Assembly: GCA_947044365.1 (NCBI GenBank)
Contig: OX345650.1
Span: 1,624,673-1,688,672 of the forward strand
Direction of reading: 5' to 3'
Length of the DNA: 64,000 nucleotides
From: Petrosia ficiformis
Lineage: Eukaryota > Porifera > Demospongiae > Haplosclerida > Petrosiidae
Shown: piece by piece, positions 32,274 through 44,789 of the stretch
Numbering within the stretch: position 1 is the stretch's first letter
Layout: each line of letters starts with the position of its first letter
Notes under the pieces: generated by a model
What the model saw: the letters and a program-made list of their open reading frames with translations, nothing else
Told to the model about the DNA's origin: nothing
The model's database searches: none
Program-made: the position numbers and the translations under genes

Positions 32274-33887
32274 TTAATTCACATCTATAACAGTATAAGT
32301 ACTTTCAGGATATTGTTCTTCTTGTCTACTCTCAAAGATATGATCATATGTAGCTTTTACAACAGCATGAACTTCATAATCTTCATCCTTACGTCTTCTT
32401 TGATACCATCTAGCAACAATTACATATATAATCATTCCTATGATACATATACCAACCTGTATTAACAATACCCAGAAACTACAAGATACAGGGCCACTAG
32501 TATTCCAAAGGATGAACGTATGTCCAATGGTCACATACAAAGCACGAATGGAACAAAATGTACCTACAATCATTCCACTCATATTTGCTGGAGCTTGACT
32601 GATTATGAATTCCAATATATAGAGTGGGCTTAAGGCAGCTGCAAGACCAGAGAATACTAAAGGAATGCTATAATATAAAAATGAGATTTGTACAAGATCA
32701 TCTCCTGATGTGACACTATGTCCAACAAGCTCAAGGACTATCATACAAAGTAGTGCTATTAATATTAAAATATAAGAGACACCTATGGCTCTCAATGCTT
32801 TTAGTATGAAGTATTCTATTTTTGGAAATAATGGAATAATGACTAGCTCAAAGAGTGGTACCAATAGGATGATTTGACTTTCCAATCCCAAATATAATGT
32901 GTATGATCCGTGACCATTAAGAGCAGTTGTGGCTCCTTCAAATGTGTCGATGTATCTCACAACACCATAAGTAACATGATAAAATGGAATAAATAATCCA
33001 AATGTACTAAGTAACACTGCTACAATCCTCCAAAACGTTTTTACATTCTCTACATCCTCTTCTGAAAATGGACCACCATATTTACTCTTCCCAAGATCTA
33101 CTCGAGAGGGTATTTTATTCTCCCAATATGTCAAAGCACTTCTATTCTCGGGACTCTTGTGATACAAGGCATACTTTAACACATTATAAACTATTTTGTA
33201 TGGATTATTCTTCTGTGTACCAACCAGTTCATAATAATTATAAAAACACGCATGTAGGCATAGAGCTACCGATGTGAAGAGAAATGTCATAATTCCTGTA
33301 ATTAGAACAAATTCTGAATCATTACTACTTCCTGTACCAATTCCAATTGCTACTCCAAAGAAGAATCCCCACACAATCCAGTGTACAAAAGCCCTTGCAT
33401 GTGTGTTTGGTTTATCCCTTAACTGATCCAGTCCATAAGCAGGTATGTTTGTAATGAGTCCTACAATTCCCGGCATCAATAATAACAATGCCACACCTGA
33501 TATTCCATACTTTGCTATATTGGTAGGTAGTCCACATGTACCATACTGCATACTATAACTAATACACTGTAGTAGAATACCACACCAACATGACCATAAA
33601 CTCAAATTAATAGCTCTTTCTCTACCAATTATAGTATCAGTTAGCCATCCAATTAATGGAAAAAGTACTTCAAAAATAGTAAACTCAACCCCATACAATA
33701 TATATTGAATAGTGGTATCAGCAATATCTGGTATAGCTTCAAAGCAAGATGACTTCTCAGGATTTGTTACAAGTGAAAATGCAATGTTAAGTTTGAATGG
33801 AAAACACAATCCTACAACAATAGCAAAGAAAACCAGTAACCATGCTGGAAGGTTCATATTACGACTCTTGAGCTCTTTGGTATACAT
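32274..33887 (-). CDS. POT-like MFS transporter, copy P5
   Basis: Open frame of about 537 codons from the ATG (MYTKELKSRNMNLPAWLLVF). All family landmarks are present: GWLTDTIIGRERAI, NIPAYGLDQL, KSKYGGPFSEEDVENVKTF, EFIISQAPANMSG and a tail ending YTVIDVN. The TM9-TM10 loop is the short form (TSGDDLVQIS), lacking the 12 codons VVCATSLPSTRD. TM11 reads GTFCSIRALYVTIGHTFILW, unlike most sisters. TM1-TM2 loop reads NIAFSLVTNPEKSSCFEAIP. Likely functional by sequence. Confidence 0.82.
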   Translation of the reverse strand: MYTKELKSRNMNLPAWLLVFFAIVVGLCFPFKLNIAFSLVTNPEKSSCFEAIPDIADTTIQYILYGVEFTIFEVLFPLIGWLTDTIIGRERAINLSLWSCWCGILLQCISYSMQYGTCGLPTNIAKYGISGVALLLLMPGIVGLITNIPAYGLDQLRDKPNTHARAFVHWIVWGFFFGVAIGIGTGSSNDSEFVLITGIMTFLFTSVALCLHACFYNYYELVGTQKNNPYKIVYNVLKYALYHKSPENRSALTYWENKIPSRVDLGKSKYGGPFSEEDVENVKTFWRIVAVLLSTFGLFIPFYHVTYGVVRYIDTFEGATTALNGHGSYTLYLGLESQIILLVPLFELVIIPLFPKIEYFILKALRAIGVSYILILIALLCMIVLELVGHSVTSGDDLVQISFLYYSIPLVFSGLAAALSPLYILEFIISQAPANMSGMIVGTFCSIRALYVTIGHTFILWNTSGPVSCSFWVLLIQVGICIIGMIIYVIVARWYQRRRKDEDYEVHAVVKATYDHIFESRQEEQYPESTYTVIDVN

Positions 33888-33905
33888 CTGTGAGTTTTTC
33901 TTCAA

Positions 33906-35375
33906 TGATTTTAAACAAATTAGTCTTCAGTAACTCACTGTAACTCAAGTATAGGTAAAGTAAACTCTGCTGGAATGTATATACATGTAGGAGGACTCTG
34001 ATACCATATACCAGTTATCACTATTGTATTGTGGGACTCGCTCCATTTAATCCATGTGTATGAACATATTAGTCTCAGTATGTAAAGAGTTCAAACTATC
34101 TATAGTAGCAAGTGTCTGTTATACTATACATATAATTATTTACAGTTTCACAAGATACTGTAGAATCTGTATGTAACAACTATGTATAAATAATCATTCA
34201 GCATTGTCTTTGTTTTAATGTGTAATTAGTAAGGACATATATTTTCGGGGGGGGGGGGGGTTTGTGTCAGTGTGTACAGTACAGTATGTAGTACAGTATA
34301 TGTAGAATGCAGTACAGTACGATAACTATTTGGTAACACTATCAGTACAGTGTAGTACAGTACAGTACAATATAATGTTGTACTATATGTATGCAGCGTT
34401 TAGTAAGAGCAAAAGCTTAAAGTGCAAAAAAACGTTTTAAAGAATCGTAGGTCCTTAGTGTTTAAATTATGACATAATTAGATAGTAATAGCAAAATTTG
34501 ATGAGAGGAATCACTTATTAAAGATGTTTACTTTCTTATTAATTACAAATTAACTAACTTTGAACACCTTTCTTCCTTGACTACTGTGGTACTGAGTTGA
34601 TACACCAGCAAAGAACTTTTACTGGAGTTGATATGTTCAGTGCCATACATGTATAGTACAAATAGAGTATAATATCTGTACTATACATGGAGGGATTGAT
34701 TTTGATGTAGTAAGAGAGAAACCTTAAAAGTGTGGGAAATGTATTTTAAAAACATCTGGTATACTCAATATCAGTGTTAGAGTAATAATAACCAGAGCTG
34801 CAGAAGAACATTTTCACTTTTCTTGAGGCATTCAAGAAAGCTAAAGTAGATAACAGTGCTGCTATACATGGCAGGTGTGTGACAATTATTATTCATTGGG
34901 GAAGGCAATTCAAGCTGGTCGAGAGAGTGGTTGTCCCGAGGACAAGCTAACTAATTTTTTAGTTGTCTCAAAGCAATAAGTGGTTGTCAAGTGGACATCT
35001 CAAGTCCTGATGCTATGGAAAATGGGAAATGGCAAACTTGGAAATTGGACATCATCAGGCCACACCCAATTTGATTAGTTATTTTAAGAACAGCAAATTT
35101 GCAACAAGAATATCACAAATACTAAACAACATATACTTGTAGTACATTAACAAATATCAGTGTATAGTGTAATGAAAAACACAGTTACTATGGATTGGGA
35201 ATTCTTTATCGATAAATACATTTTGCTGCTACTTTCATCAACAAAAATTATCATCTTTGAAATTATTTATACTGTGAAAAAATTACATGTATCAAGTACT
35301 AGTGGTTAGTGTATGTATAACTTCTTGCATATTATAACAGATCTACATACTGATACATACATACATATGCATAGC
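33906..35375. other. Spacer between P5 and P6, unit E
   Basis: P5 5' flank without a clear octamer or TCACATGA box (GTTTCACAAGATACTG instead), a run of G (about 34248-34260), short TACAG tracts (34275-34375), and a P6 3' flank containing a stretch found in no other copy (34790-34960, GCAAGCTGGTCGAGAG-like, around TGTCCCGAGGACAAGC). No UPF1 exon lies between P5 and P6, so the transporter also duplicated within the intron. No gene seen. Confidence 0.45.
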
Positions 35376-37017
35376 CTAATTCACGTCTATAACAGTAAGA
35401 GTACTTTCAGAGTACTGTTTATCTTGTCTATTCTCAAGGATATGATCATATGTAGCTTTTACAACAGCATGAACTTCATAATCTTCATCCTTACGTCTTC
35501 TTTGATACCATCTAGCAACGAATATATATATATAATCATTCCTAGCCTATGACACATATACCAATCTGTGATAACAATACCCAGAAACTACAAGATATTC
35601 TACCAGGACCACTAATATTCCAGGAGATGAAGATACTTCCAATGTTCACATACAAAGCACGAATGGAAAAAAATATACCTACAATCATTCCACTCATATT
35701 TGCCGGAGCTTGACTGATTATGAATTCCAATACATAGAGGAGGCTTAAGGCATCAGCAAGACCTGAGAATACTAAAGGAATGCTATAATATAGAAACGGG
35801 ATTTGTACAAGATCATCTCTTGTTGATGGTATGGATGTAGCGCATACAACATCTCCTGATGTGACAATATGTCCAACAAGGTCAAGGACTATCATACAAA
35901 GTAGTGCTATTAATATTAAAATATAAGAGACACCTATGGCTCTTAATGCTTTTAGTAAGAAGTATTCTATTTTTGGGAATAATGGAATAATAACTAGCTC
36001 AAAGAGTGGTACCAATAGGATGTTTTGACTGTCCAATCCCAACCATAATGCGAATGATCCCTGACCATTAAGAGCAGTTGTGGCTCCTTCAAATGTGTTG
36101 ATGTATCTCACAACACCATAAGTAATCACATGATAATAGGGAATAAATAATCCAAATGTACTAAGTATCACTGCTACAATCCTCCAAAATGTTTTAACAT
36201 TCTCTACATCCTCTTCTGAGAATGGACCATTCGAGTTGGTATTTCATTCCTCCAGTATGTGAAAGCACTTCTATTCTTGGGACTCCTGTGATACAAGGCA
36301 TACTTTAACACACTATAAACTATTTTGTATGGATTATTCTTCTGTGTACCAACCAGTTCATAATAATTGTAAAAACAGGCATGTACGCTTAGAGCTACTG
36401 ATGTGAAGAGAAATGTTATAATTCCTGTAATTAGAACAAATTCTGAATCATTTCTACTTCCTGTAACAATTCCTGTTACTACACCAAAGACATATCCCCA
36501 TATAGTCCAGTGTACAAAAGCTCTTGCATGTGTGTTAGGCTTATTCCTTAACTGATCCAGTCCATAAGCAGGTATGTTTGTAATGATTCCTGCACTTCCT
36601 ATTGTCAATAATAACAATGCCACACCTGATATTCCATACTTTGCTATATTAACAGGTAGTCCACATGTACCATACTGAATACTATAACTAATACACTGTA
36701 GTAGAATACCACACTAACATGACCATAAACTCAAATTAATAGCTCTTTCTCTTACCAATTATAGTATCAGTTAACCATCCAATTAATGGAAAAAGTACTC
36801 CTAAGATAGTAGCCTCAACCTGATGAAATATATCTTGAGTTCTATCCTCAACACTATCTGGTATAGTTTCAAAGCAAGATGACTTTTCAGGATTTGTTAG
36901 AAGTGAGGATGTAATGTTAAAGATATTTGGCAAACACAATCCTGCAACAATAGCAAAGAGAACCAGTAACCTTGCTGGAAGGTTCATTTTACGACTCTTG
37001 AGCTCTTTGATATACAT
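35376..37017 (-). pseudogene. POT-like transporter copy P6, several lesions
   Basis: Nearly full length but inactive. Lesions in gene order: a 1-nt insertion in the motif A region (36750), TGG to TAG in the TM3 CWCG stretch (36716), loss of the KYGGPF-coding segment near 36228, and a small insertion in TM12 (AGCCTATG, 35543). Remaining frames: 36736-37035, 36204-36623 and 35542-36171. TM5 reads GYVFGVVTGIVTGSR. Confidence 0.8.
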
Positions 37018-37035
37018 CTGTAAATTATACTCCAA

Positions 37036-38452
37036 TGACTCTAAACAAATTAGTCTTAAGTAACTGACTGTAACTCAAGTACAGATAAAGTAAACTCTGC
37101 TGGGATGTACATGTAGGAGGACTGTTGATTCCATATGCCAGTTATCACAGTATTGTGGGATTTGTTCCATTGAATATAATGTCTATGTAAATTATTGTCA
37201 ACATATTAGTTGCAGTATGCAAATAGTTTAAACTATCTATAGTAACAAGTGTGTGTTATACTAATGAACTATAACCTATTATATATACGCAATGTCACAT
37301 GATAGTGTAGTATCTATATGTACATATACTAACAACTATGTATAAATAATTATTGTCATTGTTATAATATGTAATACATAATTATTATAAATATATATAT
37401 GTACATAATATATACATCAGAGTATGGCATCAAACTAAACATTTCCATATAATAACCCTATATTTTCTTGGTGTTTGTGTACAGTGTGTATAGTACAGTA
37501 TAGTAAGTGTAGTGCAGTACAGTGTAGCACAGTAGAATGCAGTACAGTATAGTATGTGTAGTACAGTACAATATAGTAAGTGTAATACAGTACAGTATAG
37601 TATAGTAGAGTGCAGTACAGTATGATACCTGTTTGTAACACTATACAATTACTATAGTGAAGTGTGTCTCCACTGAGTAAACTGTATTTGTATAGTACAG
37701 TATAGTACAGTAGAGTGCAGTATGGTACGATACACGTTTGGTAACACGATATATGTACTATAGAGGAAGTGTGTCTAGACTGTACATGTACAGTACAGTA
37801 TAATATCAGCTTGGTTGTACTATACAGGCAGAGTAAGAGAGAGAAAGCTTAAAGTGCAAGTGCAAATAAACATCATCATTTTGAAGAATCATAGGTCAGG
37901 CCAAAAGTCTTAGTGTTTAAATTATGACATCATTAGATAGTAATAACGAAATTTTATGTGAGAAATTGAAGATGTTCAAGTTTCTTTCTTACTTATTGTT
38001 AACAAATTAACTAACTTTGAACACCTGTTTTCCTTGACTACTGTGGTAGTGTTCACCTGCAGTGAGTTGATACACCAGCTTTACCTGAGTATCAACTCTT
38101 GATATGTTCAGTGCCAACAGAGACTCACAATGCTGACATCAACAGGCCACACCCACTTTGATTAGTTAATTAATTATAATTAAGAGCCAAAAAATAAACA
38201 TATACTTGTAGATTAACAAAATAATGTCAGTGTATAGTGTAATGAAAAACACAGTTACTATAAATTGAAAATTCTTGAATAAATTTTGCTGCTAGCTACT
38301 TTCATCGACAAAATTACCATCCTTGAAATTTTCAATCTATAGTATCAGTGTTACAGGTATGTATATACACAGGTACTAGTGGTTAGTGTGTGTATAACTT
38401 GGTACATATTATAACAGATCTACATACTGATACACACATACATATGCATAAC
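37036..38452. other. Spacer between P6 and P7, unit E
   Basis: P6 5' flank with an intact ATGCAAAT, AGTTTAAACT and TCACATGA set (37210-37305), AT run (37390-37420), TACAG/TAAGTG tracts (37490-37635, 37690-37730), and P7 3' flank. No gene seen. Confidence 0.45.
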
Positions 38453-40079
38453 TTAAACAACTGAAAGTACTTTGTACGGTACGTTCAGAATACTGTTCTT
38501 CTTGTCTGTTCTCAAGGATATGATCATATGTTGCATTTATAACAGCATGAACTTCATAATCTTCACCCTTACGTTTTCATTGATACCATCTAGCAACGAA
38601 TATATATATATAATCATTCCTATGATACATATACCAATCTGTAATAACAATACCCAGAAACTACAAGATACAGGAGTCAGACAGGAGTAACAGGACCACC
38701 AATATTCCAAAAGATTAAGACACCTCCAATGTCTATATACAAAGTCTCAATGAACCAAATTGTACCTACAATCATTCCACTCATATTTGCTGGAGCTTGA
38801 CTGATTATGAATTCCAATATATAGAGTGGGCTTAAGGCAGCTTCAAGACCAGAGAATACTAAAGGAATGGTATAATATAAAAATGAGATTTGTACAAGAT
38901 CATCTCCTGATGTGACACTATGTCCAACAAGCTCAAGGACTATCATACAAAGTAGTGCTGTTAATATTAAAATATAAGAGACACCTATGGCTCTCAATGC
39001 TTTTAGTATGAAGTATTCTATTTTTGGGAATAATGGAATAATAACTCGCTCGAAGAGTGGTACCAATAGGATTATTTGACTTTCCAATCCCAACCACAAT
39101 GCAGATGATCCCTGACCATTAAGAGCAGTTGTGGCTCCTTCAAATGTATTGATGTATCTCACAACACCATAAGTAACATGATAATATGGAATAAACAATC
39201 CAAATGTACTAAGTATCACTGCTACAATCCTCCAAAATGTTTTTAAATTCTCTACATCCTCTTCTGAAAATGGACCACCATATTTACTCTTCCCAAGATC
39301 TACTCAAGAGGGTATTTCATTCTCCTAGTATGTCAAATCACTTCTATTCTCGGGACTCTTGTGATACAAGGCATACTTTACCACATTATAAACTATTTTG
39401 TATGGATTATTCTTCTGTGTACCAACCAGCTTATAACAATTATAAAAACAGGCATGTAGGCAAAGAGGCACTGATGTGAAGAGAAATGTCATAACTCCTG
39501 TAATTAGAACAAATTCTGAATGATTACTACTTCCTGTACCAATTCCAATTGCTACTCCAAAGAAGAATCCCCATACAATCCAGTGTACAAAAGCCCTTCA
39601 TGTGTGTTTGGCTTATCACTTAACTGATCCAGTCCATAAGCAGGTATGTTTGTAACGAGTCCTGCAATTCCCAGCATCAATAATATCAATGCCACACACC
39701 TGATATTCCATACTTTGCTATATTAGTAGGTAGTCCACATGTTCCATACTAATACTATAACTAATACACTGTAGTAGAATACCACACCAACATGACCATA
39801 AACTGAAATTAATAGCTCTACCAATTATAGTATCAGTTAACCATCCGATAATGGAAAAAGTACTGCTAAGATAGTAAACTGAACCCCATAAAATATAACT
39901 TTAATAGTAGCATCCACATCAGGTATAGGTTCAAAGCAAGATGACTTTTCAGGATTTATTACAATTGGGGATCTAATGTTAATGCTAATAAACAAACACA
40001 TTCCTGCGATAATAGCAAAGAAAACCAGTAACCATGCTAGAAGGTTCATGTTACGACTCTTGAGCTCTTTGATATACAT
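38453..40079 (-). pseudogene. POT-like transporter copy P7, many lesions
   Basis: The most damaged near full-length copy. It has nonsense changes in PSRVD (CGA to TGA, near 39305) and TYWEN (TGG to TAG, near 39325), small indels near 39595, 39695, 39750, 39818 and 39847, and an insertion in TM12 (TCAGACAGGAGTAACAG, 38672). The open remainders are 38677-39219 (TM7-TM11) and 39837-40097 (N-terminus to TM2). The TM9-TM10 loop is the short form. Confidence 0.8.
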
Positions 40080-40097
40080 CTGTGAGTTATTCTCCAA

Positions 40098-41083
40098 TGA
40101 TTTTAAACAAATTTGTCTTCAGTAATTGACTGCAACTCAAGTATAGGTAAAATAAACGGTGCTGGAATGTACATGTAGGAGGACTGTTGATTCCATATGC
40201 CAGTTATCACAATTGTATTGTGGGACTTGCCATTTACTATTAATGTCTATATATGTAAGTTATTGTGAACATATTAGTTTCAATATGGAAAGAGTAAATA
40301 AGTGTGTGCTATACTAATGAACTTTAACATATATACACGTTATATATACACGTTGTCACATGATAGTGTAGTAAAGTATAAAATGTCATTGTTATAATGT
40401 GTAATACATATTATATATATATATATATATATATATTATATTATATAAATATATGTATATATCAGAGTATAGGGAACTGTTAACTGTACATGCACAGTAC
40501 AGTATACTAGGTGTTGTACAGTACAGCTACACTAGAGTGTAGTAGAGTGTATTACAGTGTAGTACCGTAGAGTGCAGTTCAGTATATGATACACATTTGG
40601 TAACACTAATAAGTACTATAGGGAAGTGTGTCTGCACTGTACATGTACAGTACAGTGTAGTAAGTGTAGTACAGCACAGTATAGTAAGTGTAGTACAGTA
40701 CAGCTACAGTAGAGTGTAGTACAGTGTAATACAGTAGAGTGAAGTACAGTATGATACCTGTTTGGTACTGAACACTAACAAGTACTATAAGGGAAGTTAT
40801 TTATTTTCCTTCTAATTTCTTATTTCTAATGTTTGATAGACACATCCTACTACGTACATGTACACCATTTGGCCTGAATTACTTAAGATATGGTAGTTTA
40901 GTTTTGAATAATGGCATGCTACAAATTATCAGTGCTATTTGGCTGAGAGGGTGAGAGGGTGATAGCAAATTGCACCTCTCCATTACAGCTACTATCACCC
41001 TCTCACCTCTGAAATAAGGATGAATTGGAAGGTCTGGGTGTGATTACTTCATGTAGTTGTATAATTTATATTGTATCTTACAG
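40098..41083. other. P7 5' flank joined to UPF1 intron 4, unit E
   Basis: P7 upstream block, an (AT)n run (40410-40460), TACAG/TAAGTG tracts (40490-40760), and at about 40795 an abrupt join to UPF1 intron 4 (TTTATTTTCCTTCTAATTTC). The truncated transporter, minisatellite and e4 were therefore removed by one deletion in this unit. Confidence 0.5.
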
Positions 41084-41684
41084 GATAATTCTCACCAGCC
41101 CAATCAATTGTTGACTCAAAATCCTTTATTTATGAGTCAACCATCACAACCTTTGTCACAGTCTGAACTATCTCAAGTGAGTGATACACAATAAGGGTTG
41201 GGTAATTACAATAGTACAATTACTTATACCACATCATATTGTCACATTATTTTTGAATATCAAAAACAAAATATTATTACCATTTTAATAATACAACATA
41301 CATATAATATATTACCTTTCATAAACATTATTGAAGCTGGAGAAACAAGGCAACTAAGTCTATAATTTCAGTTTGTGTTCTGTTTGTACTTATTTAAAGT
41401 AACTATTACCTCACATTAAGGATACATAATCATATGTAATAATTCCAATAATCATAATACTTATACTTAATGCAATGTCAATATTGCACAACTGTAATAC
41501 ACAATACTTTCAAGAATCATTTCTTATATCACTGCTTTCTCTTCATTAGGACATTTATGTGGATGAATTTCGTTCACAAACTGACACCAGCCTTTCCCAA
41601 GATTCCAGTTACCATGGAGAAGGGGGTGGGCCTATACGTAGGCCCATTATGAATTATGATCACCCCACTTACAACTTCTACTAA
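41084..41684 (+). pseudogene. UPF1: UPF1 exons e5-e6, unit E (open, e4 missing)
   Basis: e5 41084-41176 is open with changes in the SQ repeats (QPNQLL for QPSQPL). e6 41550-41684 is intact through the stop, with stem-loop and AATAAA. e4 is deleted. Confidence 0.85.
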
Positions 41685-42592
41685 ACTCTGCCCACTCCAC
41701 GTTAAATAAATATTATCGATAAAATTTCAAATGTTTAATCAGATATGTGGGTGGAGTTTTGAGTACAATAAGGAACTTGATGAACCTTAATACAAATGAA
41801 GTTGAGAGTTGCTACTCAAAGAACTAATATGTACATATATGCAGTACCTTTAATGTGACCTTAATCTTGTATATTTTATTAATCAGTGTTATATAGGCTG
41901 CCTTGTTATGTAGTTATGTACACTGTATGGTAAGTAATCATGTTTGAGTGTTCTTAAATGTAGTTCTTTCAATCACATCATACTATTATTTTGATAATGG
42001 ATTAGTTAATGATGCCGGTAAATGTTTTGACTTTGAAATTTGAAAATATTATTAGAATGTGTGAGTTGAAGCCACTTCCTCATTGTAGTGAAAGAATTCT
42101 GCTACAGTAGTGTGAAAACACCAAATCATGCAGGACATTGTCTGATAAATGACCTGATCTACATAATTACTGAAACAGAATTGTATACACAGTACATATA
42201 TATGGAGCAGGACAAGAGTGTTGAAATTTCTACACACCTGTTCAGCTATCTGTAGCAGATTGCGCTATATCTGGAATGCCCACAATGGAAGAAAGATCTA
42301 TTTCCACCCCACTATAGGATTTGGTGGTGCAATAATTACCTATTTTCTGTATATAGCTGTAATGACTAATGAGTGAATCAGAGCATACATAGTAGAGTAG
42401 GTAATAGTTCTACTCTAGCTACTATCAACAGTCTAATGTGGGAGGGGTTGGCACACTCATTAAGTTAACACGTGTAAGGCCTAAGATTACAAGATATGGA
42501 CAGAGCAACAGGAAATAAGAGATAGTAGACATGTTTTGTCCAGGGTTAGTATGTCATATAGCTCACTTGATGTATGTGTTATAGTTATATAA
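41685..42592. other. UPF1 3' UTR and spacer, unit E
   Basis: Same as in the other units up to the MITE at 42593. No gene recognised. Confidence 0.5.
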
Positions 42593-43123
42593 GGTAGGGC
42601 GGGGTAACTTGGAATGCGGGGGCAACTTGGAACAAAAGTTTTCTTTGCCTGCTTACTACAGTAAAGACGCTATCTGAATATAATATAATATAACTCCAGT
42701 CTTTCAGGAGTATGTTGCAGGTGTTTCTTTCTCTATATTCAACAATATTACACAAATAAACTCATTGATAGTCATTGCATTTTCAAAATGCTCTGAGTGT
42801 GCTTCTATAGTTTGCATTTGTTTCTTTACACTTATTTCGATAATCTGAAACTACGTTCAGAACTGCTATAGTCCAGCCCCTCCCTCGAATGTAAGTATGT
42901 AATGTACGGATTGTTCCAACTTACCCTGCCTACCAATTTTCACCTTCCTGTCGTTTGTCTTCTTATACGTTAAACTATAAAGAAGCAAACGTGATGGGTT
43001 TCACTTGCTGTATTTGGACATAGGTGGACCTCTTACTCCAACATAGTTTTGGCAGTCCATGGTGATTCTTTTAAACAACATGTACGAAAAACTAAATTTT
43101 GTTCCAAGATACCCCGCCTTACC
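42593..43123. mobile_element. MITE with GGTA(G)GGCGGGGTA ends, in the Efg1-like exon
   Basis: Left end GGTAGGGCGGGGTAACTTGG, right end in inverted orientation GGTAAGGCGGGGTATCTTGG; both continue GGAACAAAA, though the left end has an extra 17-bp repeat of the ACTTGGAA word. About 530 bp, found in no other unit. It replaced the acceptor and first codons of exon x1: the exon resumes at TTACCCAAAACAGCTCTTC. No coding frame. TAA and TTA at the borders hint at a 3-bp target, but a clean duplication is not visible. Confidence 0.7.
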
Positions 43124-43354
43124 TTACCCAAAACAGCTCTTCAAACAAAAAAAAGCTTGTTATTTGATGAAAACAAAGAAAGAGGTAATAAAGATATGAA
43201 TAAGAGATATAAGATGGTCAAATTCTTTGGTAATGGATATATTATTGTCTGACTGCATTTATAAATGATATTTCTAAGAAAGGAGAAAAGTGACTCATCG
43301 ATTAAAGTCTTTGTTACGACAACTAAAAACTGATACATCAGATATTACAGAAAG
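43124..43354 (+). pseudogene. EFG1: Efg1-like exons, unit E (only complete x2)
   Basis: x1 (about 43124-43229) is decapitated by the MITE and has internal deletions (AAGAGGTAATAAAGATATG). x2 43279-43354 is the only undamaged copy in the window: after one G from x1 it reads ERRKVTHRLKSLLRQLKTDT then SDITER, with a GTAACC donor. Joined to intact x1 copies this gives YKMVKFFERRKVTHRLK, the core Efg1 pattern. Only 87 bp separate it from the UPF1 helicase exon. Confidence 0.6.
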
Positions 43355-43441
43355 GTAACCTTGTCTTGAAGTAGTTTAACATTCGGAATATAACTTATGG
43401 TATGTAATCAAAAACTTGTAAATATAGTAAAACCACATCAG

Positions 43442-43670
43442 ATAGGTGTAACCACACCGTATGAAGGTCAACATAGTTATGTTGTCCAGTACACACAGTT
43501 TAATGGGACTATGTGTCAGAAACTGTACAAACAGCTTGAAGTAGCGAATGTGGATGCTTTCCAGGGACATAGAAAGATTTATTTACTTTATCATGTGCTT
43601 GTTCTAATGAACATGGGGAATGGAGTTTTTAAACGATGCTAGACGTCTCAATGTAGCACTCACTATTCAA
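43442..43670 (+). pseudogene. UPF1: UPF1 helicase-core exon e0 (motifs V-VI region), unit F
   Basis: After ACATCAG the frame reads IGVTTPYEGQHSYVVQYTQF, then KLYKQLEVANVDAFQGH, which corresponds to the conserved TPYEGQ and VDAFQG segments of the UPF1 superfamily-1 helicase core (RecA2). After AFQG the frame is lost; in another frame FLNDARRLNVALT follows, the motif VI region, but the arginine-finger part (TRAR) is replaced by TIQKYF. At least two indels. This is the only remnant of the catalytic core in the window and fixes the identity of the plus-strand exons. Confidence 0.85.
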
Positions 43671-43769
43671 AAGTACTTTCAAGAGTTGGTACAAACAGAT
43701 TTCTTCCTTATTACTATTTGTTCTTCTCCACTCTTCATCTCTCCTATTCTATCCTCTCAGAGTTTCATA

Positions 43770-43820
43770 CATGATGTTGTTCTGGGGGAGGGGGAGGCCC
43801 TCCCCCTGAACAACATCATG
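43770..43820. repeat. Near-perfect 23-bp hairpin with G-rich arm
   Basis: CATGATGTTGTTCTGGGGGA and its inverted partner CCCCCTGAACAACATCATG pair over 23 bp with one mismatch and a 5-nt loop. The G-rich arm (GGGGGAGGGGGAGG) could also fold as a G-quadruplex. It lies between e0 and e1 of unit F; homologous sequence is deleted in the other units. Confidence 0.7.
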
Positions 43821-44051
43821 CATAGTCCATATGATAGGATACTGCTGTAGACTAATGTTGACTAATTGTGTTCCGTTAATTTATTCGATTCTAATTTAAT
43901 AATAATATTAATAATCTTGTGATACTTTGGGGGTGGGTCGGGAATCCCCGTCCCTCCCCCTTTGTATGAAACTGAAGTTTGTATATCTCTGTCTGTTTGT
44001 CTCTGTCTGACTGTCTGTCTGTTTGCCTGTTCTTCCTCTCTTTCTGCTTAG

Positions 44052-44714
44052 AATGAGTTATGGCATTGACTGATCAAGGAATACCAAGAACAGGGTTTGT
44101 TAGTTGAAGGACCTCTCAATAATCTTCGTAAGAATGAAATGCATCTTAGTAAACCTGTGAAAATGAGGAATAGGAATAATCCAGTGAGTTCACACTTTAT
44201 AATTAGTAATTACATTTGTAGTATCACATGATTGTTACATGATCATTACACAGGGTTCTCATTTCATGTCACGTGCTATGTTTAGTGCTAAAGATGCTCT
44301 TCTTCCTCCATCATCCACTTCATCCTCAACATCTTCATTACAGGAATCATATCAAATGAATGATAATCAATGTGAGTTTATAATACATGTATGTCCAAAT
44401 TTATCAATGTGAGGTGACTTTGCATTTAGTTTGGATGGACAGATGGACAGACAGATGGATAAATAGATGGACAGATGGATGGACAGATGTTTAGATGGAT
44501 GATTACTATAATGCATGGAAGCAAGAATAGATGGATGGATATATATATATACACAATTTCAAATATGTTTTTTTTTCGTTTTGATGAGTATTACAGATCA
44601 CATCATCATATGGGTTATATTGGTCCTGACAGGAATGCAACAATAGCTGCTGCTTCTATGCACTTACCACAAAGTCTTTTTATGCCTCTTTTACCACCTC
44701 GACACTTCTGTCAT
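44052..44714 (+). pseudogene. UPF1: UPF1 exons e1-e3, unit F (nonsense in e1)
   Basis: e1 44052-44183 is full length but CGA has become TGA (NELWH-stop). e2 44254-44371 is open (GSHFMSRAMFSAKDALL). e3 (about 44578-44714) encodes HHHMGYIGPDRNATIAAAS but the ATTAG acceptor and the start of the exon are deleted. Confidence 0.85.
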
Positions 44715-44789
44715 GTGAGTCATATACAGGTATATAGTACTATTTACTCATTATATAGTACTATATACTCATTAGTATTGTACAAGTAC

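Noticed and set aside
34248..34260. Poly-G run as a quadruplex or regulatory site
   Set aside because: A single homopolymer in spacer, absent from other units; more likely slippage or sequencing noise.
43354..43442. Efg1-UPF1 fusion protein across the chimeric intron
   Set aside because: Exon phases are incompatible: joining the donor at 43355 to the acceptor at 43441 gives AGA TAG.
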